The notes under the pieces are model-generated. The model did no database searches, was not told the origin of the DNA, and saw only the letters and a list, made by a program, of their open reading frames with translations. The translations under genes were made by a program, and so were the position numbers. From Atopsyche davidsoni (taxonomy: Eukaryota; Arthropoda; Insecta; Trichoptera; Hydrobiosidae): DNA of 64,000 nucleotides. Below are positions 48,080 to 60,067 of the stretch, piece by piece; position 1 is the stretch's first letter; each line of letters starts with the position of its first letter. The DNA lies in NCBI GenBank assembly GCA_022113835.1, contig JAILWY010000006.1:6200001-6264000 (forward strand). Reading direction: 5' to 3'.

Positions 48080-51000
48080 ATATTTTCAGTACCACGTGAC
48101 AAGTGACAGTTCGGGAATAAGTGTATTTGTTTTTATTTTCAATTAAAACATTGTTTTTGTAACGCTTTTGTAATCTTTTATATATATATATTTTTAATAA
48201 ATTTTCATTATTGAACAGCAACCCTGATATAAATCTAAATCTTCTGAATTATGTTGCATTAAAATATATATGTTGTAACATTTCAGAGGCCAATACAAAA
48301 AAGACTTGCAATAAATTATACACAATATAAACAAATTTCATGTAGAATAAAACATAATATTGATTCAGCTCCGAAGTGAGATTATTCAATATAAAGTAAA
48401 AATATTTCTCAAAAAAAAGATTAAAAAAGCAACAAAATAACTGGTCAAATTTGTCGATAAAATAGTAGCGATTCGTTGATAAAAAGCGGTGTGAGTGTGC
48501 AAGTGAGAAGACGAAACGCGCAGCGCTAAAGAGTGAGTAGCACAGATAGATCATTATCCGATTTTACTTTCTTGGCGATGCATTCCAACGAAACGGAAAG
48601 TGAAGACAGGCAATCTCACTTTCAAGCCATTGCATCCAGAACGAACCGTGTGAATGTCTTCTAATACACAGTAACAAAAAGGCCTTACAACCTGCTTCGA
48701 TAAGCCTTCGATGCTCTTCTCGAATGATATTTCACTCATATAGTGATTGTATTCGATTATAAAAATAATATAAAAAAATGTTTCTATTATTTTCCATAAA
48801 GCAATTGCAGAAAGGACTAAACTATTTTGTAAAATTTTTAAAAAATAGGTAAAACTTAAAAAAATAATTATTGAATACGGAAACAAATTCATTCCTGAAA
48901 TTAATATGAAAACTGCAAGAATTTTTCAATTATATCATAGTTCATATTTTTTAATAACTATAGATAAACATTGTTAATTAGAAAAGAATTACATAATAAA
49001 TCCGTTTATGAGAAATTTAGCTAGCCATAAAATTTAAAAAAAAAATCAATGCGTCTTTATGTATCAATTTAGTATATACTTTAAAAGGGAGGCTGAAATT
49101 TATAAAATTGGTAAATACAATGTAATCAGAAAGTTCTTAATATAATGAAATCATTTAAAAAATCATCCAAAAATAAAATGATCACAACATGCATAGATAT
49201 ATCTTAGGAGTAAGGTTTGTTGCCTACCGGTAATGTGGTGTGGATCGAATGTCTTGCATAAAATTGTCTAAAATTAAACAAATTAATCAAAACTGGTGCA
49301 CGTTCAATATGGACAGGAATACAGAGTGTCAGGTTCAAGAATGAGCATACGCAATGATAATCAAGACATAACCAGGGGCCTGAGAAACCAGCCCGGATGC
49401 GAGAGCCTTGGTACTTCGTGCCAGACTGAAGCGGAAAAACTTCAGTTCACATTGCGGAAATATGCAAGTTAATGACTTTATCGTTTGTTTCTAGCGCAAT
49501 TACAACCTTTTAACGATTTTAAAGTTAAATTAACATGTTAATCAAAAATGATTATATATTATTTGACGTCAAAGGTACGTTTCAAGAACCGCTTGTGATT
49601 ATAAATAAATTCAAATTTAACGGATGTAATGGGCGGATTGGTTTCTCCGCAGATGTTTTCAGTGGTCAAAACCTGAATTTATTATTTATGAAGTCCTATT
49701 CGATTTTAAGTTATATAACGAATGAAAGATTTGCATAATATGTACGTTAGTTTCTTATGTGTCTATTTTTATTTGTGATAAATAAAAAGTCTGTGCTTGC
49801 CGGGAAAGACTACTTATATCAATATCGATTAATGATAATAAAGTTAAAAAATGTATGGAATTTTTTTAAATAATGTTTAATTTCATTTAAAGTACTTTGC
49901 ATTATAATACATCGCAATCGAAATAAATTTAAAAAAGAATATTTGTTTCTGTGAAAATATAAAATAATCTTTGATATTTCATCAAGATGCTTTGCCTCTA
50001 ATTATAAACTAAAAATTAATAAAAAGTTGCGCCCTTTTCGAATTTAGTGAAAATAAACATTGCATTTTGAAGTTTGCATACAAATTACTGTATTTTTATT
50101 ATAAAAGAGACTGAAATGATATGTGACATTAAAATCTATTTAACATCTAATAGCTTAATAACAAATCTACCAGTCATATAGTGGTTAGTATTATAAATAT
50201 ATACCTCTGGGAGCAAAAATTAAATTTTGACTACTCTGGATGTCTACAGTCTGGTTGATTGTGGTGGATTGATTATGTCGACTGAGCGGCGGAGTCAGAC
50301 GAATTATATATCGGAGGCAAATAAAAAGTGACTAAAACTTTGTGGTATTGGTATTGTGGTCGTTGTCCTGGCCTTGGGGGAGAAATCCTGTTTTTACACC
50401 TGAATTACATGTCACAAGTCAGAGATCAGGAAGTTTCGGCACAAAACATGTTTTTAATGTGCGACTTGATCGTCGTCTGTAATTTTTTTTAAGGTACGAT
50501 GTTTTATTATCTTTCAATATAACCTTATTGTGGAGGTAAAATTACAGGATGAACAGATTTTTTCCTGTTTCATTTTCAGACGAAGAATTTAATAACTTTT
50601 TAAAATAATGTTTTTTAAAAATATTCTTATTGATTATAGACACAAATATGACGTTGCTAAAAATAAGCTAACTAATGAAGCTAACGAGAAAAATATTATG
50701 GACCTGTAAAAATTTAGAAGATTTTTGGACCAATAAATATTTTGATTCTGAGGGTATTTTTGTAGTGGTTTATTTTTTTTTATAGTAACGGATACTTAAT
50801 CAGTTGTCTACTGATATATTATTTCGTATTTTATATATATTTAAATCTTACCTCATTCAATTGTGAACAGTGAACCTAAAACATGATTGTTCAGTTGTTG
50901 CTTCCTTAATAAAAACGATTTAAAAAAACTAGACAGCTTCTGAGAAAAACTATACTGAAACTATAAAGGTAAGTGTACTATTTATATATCATATAATATA

Positions 51001-51570
51001 TGTAAACAAATCAAGATAGACTGCGTGTTTTTGCAGGACAAGTACTGGCATGGGTTAATTAATATCTTTATGGAGATAATAAAGAATTGCAAAAAATAAT
51101 ATACTCTGGTCATGTTTTTTTTTAATATTCAACGTTTTTTTAAATACATAATATATCTGGTTATTTTAAATCGTTAAAACCAACCGAGTAAAATTAATTT
51201 TTTTGCATCGTTGAGATTGGTACGTACGTGGTTATGGTAATTCAGATCAATAAATTACAAAATGGATTATAAAAATAGAAAATTATACTTTATTTAATCT
51301 ACTTGTAAATATTTAAAAAATGCAGGGAACAAATACTAGACAATAAAACTGTTTTATTATTCTTTTGTTGCAAATTCTATTTGAAAAACTTCGATTAAAT
51401 AATTTTATAAAAACAATTTGATAGGTATGAAACCTATTTAAAGCTTTAAACTAATGACTTATATGCATAAAAACAAAAACATGCAAAATTAATACCTTTA
51501 TATACATAAGTTCTAATATTATATACAACAATATTGGCTTGAAACTCAAGTCATTATGAAATTACAACGA
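48080..51570. other. intergenic, no gene supported
   Basis: AT-rich. Minus-strand ORFs at 48249-48554 and 48554-48892 are Phe/Ile/Tyr-rich, as expected of AT-rich chance frames. A GC-richer patch at 49330-49450 carries no frame of note. Confidence 0.45.
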
Positions 51571-51578
51571 TTTTGAGG

Positions 51579-51794
51579 GAGCCTAAAACTTGCATGTCAA
51601 TTTATAAGGAAACATTATATATAAATAAAATCTAAATAAACCCACAGATACCTTATTAAAACAAGTAGTTATTTTTACACTTAAATAAAATTTATTACCT
51701 CAAATCATGATGAAGGTACCTCAAGTGAGCCCAAAACTTGCTTGTCAGTTTATAAGGAAATATTAAGAATAAATAAAATCTAAATAAATCCATA
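51579..51794 (+). repeat. diverged tandem duplication, period 148 bp
   Basis: GAGCCTAAAACTTGCATGTC at 51579 and GAGCCCAAAACTTGCTTGTC at 51727 begin two copies. Both continue with TTTATAAGGAAA and AATAAAATCTAAATAAA. About 68 bases of each copy align with few differences. Confidence 0.75.
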
Positions 51795-51824
51795 AAAATA
51801 TAGTGAAATTTAATAAAAATAAGA

Positions 51825-52090
51825 CCATCAACGCCACCTGACGCTGAAGCGATCAATAAATTTGGATCCAAAATGGAGTTTCAAAGTCCGGCTCGTGGCG
51901 GGGCGATTTCTAATTCAGGCTCCAGTGGCGCAACTGAGCGGCGACGTTGCGCCACCATGGGAGTTGTCTTTTTCCTATCGAGGCCGGATCTTGACAACTG
52001 CCGTCCACCAAACACTTAACGAATGCCTTTTGCCATCATTTTTTTGCCCCAATCCGGGTCGTTCACAGACGAATGCTTTTCGGTATTGAC
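51825..52090. other. isolated GC-richer patch with hairpin, unidentified
   Basis: Contains a perfect 10-bp inverted repeat, GTGGCGCAAC (51925-51934) and GTTGCGCCAC (51946-51955), and one plus-strand ORF of 75 codons at 51862-52089. No domain is recognised. It may be a repeat fragment or a promoter-type element. Confidence 0.3.
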
Positions 52091-52094
52091 CAAA

Positions 52095-55000
52095 TATTTG
52101 GATTGGAAATGATATTAAATTAAAAATGAAAACAAAGAAAGGTTCAGTTCACTAATTAGTTTTAAAAATTTTATTGCATTGATATTTAAACTATTCAAAA
52201 CCGACTTAAAGATGATAAAAGTTAGTGTGGACCTTAGTAGATTTATTATTTTTATTTTTTAATGAGTTCAGTTAGCAACAGCGTCAATTTGGTGACTGAC
52301 ACTAGCTTGAGATATTATATGCGTTGAAATATTTTTTTTATAAACATTTATTTTTATCTCAATTAAAACAGCTCCTCAAATGTCGTTCATTAGTTGTTAT
52401 AAATCAATTGAATAAAATATATATAGTCGAGATTTTCAAAATGTGAATTTTTATTAAGAATTAAAGTTTTAATAATTGACAATACTTACACAGTTGAAAA
52501 ATAATAAGTGTCTTGCTTAAAGAAACCTTAATATTTAAAAAAAATAAATTCATGAAAAACTTTAGTGTCCGCAAAGTAATAGTGTCATTAAAAATGCAGA
52601 GAGTTAGGTAACATTATATTTTATGTTTCCAAGGTACTGCGTAGGATTTATTTAGAAGCTAGAGTCTTACTTGACCTAGATTGATAAAACGGACTTTTTA
52701 GATCGAATTTTGTATTTAATAATAAATTTGTTTTTAATTGTTTTCTCTCTTCAGTATAAAAGTTAAAAAAAAAAATTCTAATTAAATTGAAATTTTATAA
52801 TAAAGTGGCACACGTTTATACCTTCGCATAATTTTAATACGTTTTGAATAATAATATCTAAGTAGTTGATAAAATCTAAATGAAAACTTTAAATTCACTA
52901 AATAAGATTTTTTTTAGCACCAATTAAAAATGCCGTACTCTATCATATTATCATAAATAAAAACAAACGTTTTATGAGACTACTGAAAATTAACACGGAT
53001 ACACTGTGAACTCCTTTTTCATATTGAGGCATCGTTAAACGTTTAAAAACTTTTTAATTAGGCCAAATAGCTTTAAGTTATGCATTGTCTGCTGTTTTCA
53101 TAACACGAGTTCAAGATAGTTCATCTCATAAAACAGATAAAAATTGCGTAAATGTTCTACTGGTAAAATATAAAACCAATTTTAATAAACATTTTTGTAA
53201 AATAATATAACAAAGTTTTTAAGCATTATAATTAGTCCGAATCAGTAGTTTTGACAAAACTGTTTTATACTGACCTAGCATTCAAGATCATTGACACAAG
53301 CACTATTTTTTACAAATATTAGTAATGAACTACTGAATTATAATCTTGACATATAAAACTTTAGCAATGCACAAAAATGCAATAAATTCGTCGGGCACAA
53401 AATTATTTTAATTGGCTTGATTACCGGCTGATTACCCTTGTCAGTGATTGCGCTTGTATTTTGGCATTGCACTTCATTGAACAAGTTTGTTATTTAATAT
53501 TTTGATAAATATAATATGTTGCGATATCAGGGTCGGACTAGAACAAGGTATACAAAAGACCCGCCCCGGGGCGAACGTTTGGACATATCGGCCGACAAGG
53601 TTTTCCACGAAAGGCTTTGTTTATAACCATATAGCAATACGTACATACAGGTTTTTTCGGGAGCTTGCAAATTATTGCAGTTAAATTGTTTGAAATGTTG
53701 TTTATTGTCATTATGTCAAATGTCTTTATGATGAAAGTCCAAAAGTAGAAGTGACAACATTCTTGTTAGGTTTTGTATAAAATATTATTTTATAGGTTTT
53801 AAAAAATACGGTTTTAATAAATTACAATATAAATTTATAGATTTTATATATGCTTACATATAATTAAATTTTAAATAACATTCATAATAATGAAAAGCTT
53901 GATAATTATAAAAAAAAACCGTTGTAATAAAAGAATCCGTATCAAGTCTATATGAATGATAAAATCCTTTGCCTTTACCTTTTTTTGTAAGTGAAACATA
54001 AAAATTCAAATTCGTTTCTATACCCAGTTAATTGATCTTAAATATTTTATTTATTATTACTTTATAAACGTATTTTTTAATGATTAACTTCATTAAAATG
54101 TCCCAACACCGGCGCCGGGCGAGTCGGCAACTGTCCTCACAGTGAAGAGAATACATGCTTTATGCGAGTTAAGTAACTTTATCAATTTATAAGTTATTCA
54201 CAATTAATTCAAAATTAGCAATGCTTTTTCAAAAACAATATGCAATAAAAAATGAGTGAATTAAATAAAATAGGACATTTACAAAAAAACACCACTGTTG
54301 ATAGTCTTAAGCGTATAAAAAAACAAGGTTGTTTGCAAATATATAAGATTTATTTTTAGTGATTTACGTTGTAAGCTAATTCTCCCTCCATACGTTTTTT
54401 TTTTCAATTTTGTGTGTTTATAATCAATTGGTGCTATCTATTAAATCATATTATAATCGTATTAAATTTGTTAATCGTTAGCCAACAGATATTTCGTTTC
54501 CGATAAAAATATCGAACTGGGATCATGAAAAATTCAATTTGATTAATTTAAAAAAAAATAATGAATAGTGAAATTATTAATATTATAAAAGACAATCAAA
54601 GTAAAATCAGAAAATAATATCTAAGAATGATAATTATACATGTATACAATACAGCATATGTTTCAAAGCAAAGTATTATCATTATTTTGAGATTCAAACA
54701 TTATATTTTGATCGTAAATATATCGATGAGAAAATGTTGCGTGGAAAATGTTATACATATTAATTATTTATAAGCAAGTGAACAAACCACAATTTCTAAT
54801 TTCTCCCACATCGTGCACTTTATAAATTGCGTGCTCGACTTGTGACAGAAGAGGCAGCAAACAAATCTAATTTAGCTTTTTAATTTAACTCAAAGCTTGA
54901 CATTAAAATTAAAAATAAAACAATGTTTCTTTTCTGGTGAAAGTAATCATAATTTAAAAGCATTTTAAGAAGTTACAACGCATCTGTATAACAATGTTTA

Positions 55001-58000
55001 TTTACAAAATAATTAAGAAACACTTTAAAGACACAACATAAAAAATATGCTTATTTATTATGGCTTTTTTTAAACTAATAAAAAATGATGATTTATGACG
55101 TCTCTATGTGGTTAAAAGTATTACAAAGGTAAATTAATTAATTTAAACAATAATTCATAAAAAAATCTACTCCCGAAGCGATATTAATAAATGATACAAT
55201 CAGTAAGCACATTGAACAAAAAATCATATTTGAAATAATCAATTGCATTTCTATCCCTGAACTCGATTAATCTTTTACCTTTGAGCCAAACAAAAATTAT
55301 GTCTTGTAATTATGTGAAACTCAGCATAAAAACCCACAAACAAGTAATCACTCAGAATAATTTGTAATAATAAATTACTCAAGAATGCTTCTTACTATGC
55401 ATCGTGATTCTCCACCATTAAATAATGTCAGTAAAAATTAAGATCTTCAATGTATGAATACACTTTTTTTAATGCCAACGTTTCTCAATTCTTATAAATT
55501 TCACACCACGGTCAAATTATCTAATATTTTTTCCAAATGATTATGTATACAAGTCAATACTTCAAGATCATACTGCAACATATAATCTGTTAATGTAAAA
55601 AGAATCTAACGATGTTCAAATGGACAACTTCAAAAATACAATAATCTTGTATATACCATTAAAAATGATGTGACCTCATTTATGGCTCTTCTATATCAAT
55701 TGCGATATTATGTATTATACAATTTACTCAATAAAAATATGATTTTAATTATCTCTATATTTTGCTCTTCACTGTGCCCACATGTTGCTTTTTTATGATA
55801 ATTCATTGTAAGAGCATGCAGGCTGTCGTTCTTATGCAATGCGATGCACAATTTTGCAACCAAAGATGCACATAATCTTAAGTATTTTAGTAAGAATTTC
55901 ACACAGCTAAGTATTAAGAAAAAGAAGTTTATTGAAGATAAAACAAAGTATACTTTAAATTTTAATAAAAAAATATATCATAATATATTTTTTGATAATG
56001 TTTTATTTGATATAACTACATAAAACAGACTATGACAGTATTTCGTCGTTTTATGTAATAATACTAGTTTATATTTTTATGAGTAATCGATAATAAAAAA
56101 TATTCACTTTTACGTATTATTAATCTGCGATATTAGACATTCAACTTGCTGCCTGAATTGAGATTTTAAAAATTTATTATTAAGCTATAAATAATTGAAA
56201 TCATGACTATTATAATGATGATTCATAATTAATTTTATAAAATGCCTTAATCAATATTGGTTGAAGGAAAACGCTTATTGTAATATAAGAATGAATGATT
56301 CAAGTTCTCAATGTCCTTTACAAGAAAATTATATGTTTTATTAAAAAAATATAAAGTACGTGCTTCTGTTTTATGACAACGAATAAATTGATGAGTTAAA
56401 ATATTGTTAATAATTAGTCGATTTCTATTTATATTTCAACTGAATTTAAAAAAAATACTCTAGTATACATAAAAAAACCGTTCATACTATTATTTGAAAT
56501 TTATGATAAAATAATGATAATATATTTATAGTCTAAAGTGGTTTTGTAACGTATGATAGTAAAGCATGCTTCAAGTATCTTTTACTGCAGTTTTTGACTG
56601 TGCCTATAAAAGTTAAACTTAGTTTTAGATTCTCCGAGGTATCTCTATCCAGTTTCGAGAATTATTATTTGTAGACGTGCTAAATTAGTTTAATTTTATT
56701 TTAAATAGCTTGAAATCAAAATGATCAATAGTTAAATTATTAGTTACTATTTAAACGATATTATAAAAAGCAAAAAAAATAGGGAATTAGAACTATTTTT
56801 TTATATAATATAATATTTGATATATCCAATTAGTTTTTTTGATATTGTTATTTCAATTAAACATTAAGTTTTCACTTGAATTCTGATCAATTACGAATAA
56901 TGACACGAAGCTTTCCCATGTGGTTTTTAAAATATATTATTGCTTGGCAAGTTTGTTTCAAAGAAGCTAATTGTAATAATGAATAGCAACCGATAAGCGT
57001 GTAGGAGAAAGGAGTTTGATTTCCGTAGTATCAACATTTCTGCATGAAACAAATTTATTTTAAAGAAAAAGAAAACCAGTTTTAAATTAAGAGAGGCCAT
57101 TGACGCCTTTTTTATAAATGTTCAAAAAATCTCGTGTATTTTGGAAATATTTTTCATTCATTTTTGAAACGTCGAAGAAATTCATATTTTGGAAATAATT
57201 TTTTTTATAAAAAAACATACTATCATATATTTTTTTAATAAAATCTTTACGCATAAAAACTTTTATTAAATATTTTAAAAAGACCACTTCCGCTATTGAT
57301 ATTGAATATTATGATTTTAAAAATACCTGAAATCCTTCAATACCTATATTAAAAAAATATAGAGATCAGATATTTATTGTTGACAGTAAATTTTTTTTTT
57401 TTTATTTTATAGCTCAAGTACTTTCCGAGAAATTTACATGATTTTTTTATTATTTAACCTTAAGGAGATTCTTCTTAGATGAGTGGCTAATCGTCGCCTT
57501 TTGTTTATGTATACACTATTTAAGTGTTTTTTAAATAAAATAAAGCATGCTTAGTAAAAATACATCATACTTAAGAACTTTCAAGGTGAAGAGTGATGCG
57601 ACACTGCGTAATGACCAGAAAAAGACAAAACCTTCTTAAATATTATAACGTATGAAGGCAATCTTTCAGTTCAAGAGACAAAATTAGTGGACAATGTCAA
57701 TTTTTTACGATAATAATCTCTGATGTTCATATTGAAACTACAAACAACGCGGATGAAAACGCCATTATTTTGAACTCTACGGAAGTTGTTAATGGGATAA
57801 AAATGTATATGGCTTTAAATAAGATAACCAAGGTGGAAGGTTAGGGTTGAAATAAATGCAACGGAATTCTTAAAAGATGACAGATAATATAACACTGTAA
57901 ATTTCAAACATCCTTATTCAGTAAAGAAAAAAGAAATGAATTAAAATAACCTGCCTGTTTGAGAGGTGTATAATTTTTTGCCCCATTTTAAGCAGGTCGT

Positions 58001-59160
58001 TTTAGTTTTATTTATAAAATGAACTACCACCAATCAAAAACCTTCTCAGTCGTTAATTTAAAAAAAACTCAAGATTTACCTGCACTTAAAAAAACCGAAA
58101 TGATATATTATCGAAGAGTATTTGACTTGAAGTAAAAAAAGTGGTTATATTTTGTTGCATGAAGACTATACTATAAAAAACTAAAATCAACATTAATATT
58201 TTATCGATAAATCATTGGTCGACTTTATTTAATTAATTCATAGTATTTTGTGTTTATAAGTAATTGTTTCATATAAAATTCTTCCTAAACATGTTTAGTT
58301 TGGGTGAGAATCGCCTTTTATTTTCATTTATGAAATAAATAAATTATACGAAAGGTATAAATACAGCTGCAAGTCTTTAAAAATCAGATATACTTTATTT
58401 AAGTCTTGGTCCTAACAAAAATGAGTTAGATCGGTATAATTATTTTTAATTAGCTTTATATCAATAATAAAAGTTTAAATAGAAAAAAAAGATTTTATGG
58501 CATAAAAACCAATTTGTAAATACAATAATTATCTTTAAATGACATAAATGAAATATTTATTTGAAATAAAATGTAGCCTTAATAAAGTAAAAAAACGATT
58601 TAGTGTTGTGGTGAAATCTGTTTTTCTTCTATTTTTTGATAGTTTAAGAAACTGTCGTAATACCTCTAAATTCGTTCAAATAAAAAAGCTATTTGTATGT
58701 AAAAAATAAGCAATTTTCAAGGTTATGACCAACTATATTGATATAGAAATGATTAAATATTAAATTTTCCAAAACAGACTAAAATTAAAGCTGATCTGAT
58801 TTTTATGTAATTTTATTCGATATTTATATGAATTATATATATTTTCACGAGTCAACATACGGTCTACAATGAAAGTTCGTGTCTATTCATAAATAATAAA
58901 TTGGCAAACTTGGCTTTGTTATGTGCGTTTATGCAATGTGCAAGTGTCGTGGGGTCATTTACATTGCGTCATCAATATATAAAGCTATATGCAAGATTTA
59001 ATATCAGGACACCCGTATTCATGCAAATTCATACCAACCTCGTGTTGAGATTCAATAAGAAAGGTTTATTGAGAATAAAAAGAGTTTAATTAAATACATG
59101 TACATAGTTTTTTTTAAAATTATTTATGAATGTATACAAATCATAAAATGTATAAAAAAT
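52095..59160. other. intergenic, no gene seen
   Basis: Seven kilobases of AT-rich DNA. A small GC-richer patch at 53530-53620 and another at 54105-54145 have no recognisable content. ORFs at 55708-55902, 57087-57287 and 58901-59089 have no supporting features. Confidence 0.5.
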
Positions 59161-59214
59161 GAAATACGCAAGACCGCATAGTATATGAATATAAGCTCAC
59201 CGTGTAGAAAAGCT

Positions 59215-59850
59215 TTCGTCGATGATAGGATATGATAATCTGAGCCGCCTAGCGCACGCGCCGGTCCTAGGAGTATCCGGCGCACACGCTGGGCGAGGAG
59301 GTATCGGGTTATGATAACGTATTCTTAATGTGCACACAGTAAGATTCAAGGCTGTGCCGGCCGAGGCGACCTACATACCTCGCCGGGTAGAAATATCAGT
59401 GTAGTTAGCGAGCTCCGACCATTCACTGTCCTGCCTCACTTTCGTCAGGTACTGCAACTCCTCGCCATACTCTTCGCATTATTTCTGCCTCTCGCGATAC
59501 CACCTCCTCGCGCAGTATGCGATCCCGATACCGCTTCTCTCGCGGAGTCGTTCACTCGTTCCCCGGCCGTCGAATCGGACGCATCTCCCCTGTGCATACC
59601 TATTTTTAATAAGCACGTACGTCCGTTACAGAATACACATAATGAAAGTAATGAGAGAAGCCGATAGCGCCGAGATTCACTCTCGCCGGCTTCATGCATA
59701 ATCACTTTCGCTTTTTGGCTGTTATGTTTTATCACATAACGGAGAAACTGTGCTATCATAGTCTGCGGGAGTGACGTTACCCAGTGAGCTAACAGCGGGT
59801 CATCCGACTATCGAGTATATTAGGAGATCGCCTGTGCCGTGCTCGCGATC
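59215..59850 (+). promoter_or_regulatory. GC-rich upstream region and promoter of second secreted-protein gene
   Basis: A 600-base GC-rich block upstream of the signal-peptide exon at 59948. It includes GATA-type sites (GATAGG at 59224, TGATAA at 59233 and 59312), a CRE-like TGACGTTAC near 59772, TATATTA at 59816-59822 and an initiator-like TCAGATC with +1 A at 59851. Long open frames in it on the minus strand are not supported as genes. Confidence 0.45.
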
Positions 59851-59947
59851 AGATCGTGTTTTGATCGAGTGTGTGTTTTTCTTGTTCCTGCAGTGTGTTT
59901 ACTAAAGGTTTTTGTTATGTTTCAGCTCAATATTCCCATCTGTGATA

Positions 59948-60067
59948 ATGAGGTGGAGCGCTTTATCGTTTGCCTTACTGGCGCTGGTGGCCGTCCATAC
60001 GACAGCGCACCCCAGGGTCCGGAGACAGGCCGAGCTGCAGGACAGCGAGAACCTGACCCCTCTCAAA
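59948..60067 (+). CDS. first coding exon of a second secreted preproprotein (partial gene)
   Basis: An ATG at 59948 opens 40 codons ending at a GTAAGT donor in phase 0. Residues 1-20 are a classical signal peptide (MRWSALSFALLALVAVHTTA). Then comes HPRVRRQAELQD, in which Arg-Val-Arg-Arg before Gln is a furin-type site, and an NLT sequon. Codon use is GC-rich. TTTCAG at 59920-59925 could be an acceptor for a 5' non-coding intron. The strand, the phase-0 first exon and the Arg-Arg-Gln site parallel the gene at 32-42 kb. Downstream exons are not identified within the window. No family is recognised. Confidence 0.72.

Noticed and set aside
47707..48146. Ala/Leu-, Arg/Pro- and Gly/Glu-rich ORFs of 65-121 residues
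   Set aside because: All frames are open across the CpG island because stop codons are rare in GC-rich DNA and the CTCGCC array is repetitive.
48249..48892. Two abutting Phe/Ile/Tyr-rich minus-strand ORFs
   Set aside because: Their composition is that of chance frames in AT-rich DNA and there is no start or splice support.
59445..59759. 104-codon minus-strand ORF upstream of the second secreted gene
   Set aside because: It lies in a GC-rich promoter-type block, has no recognisable domain and no splice or poly(A) context.
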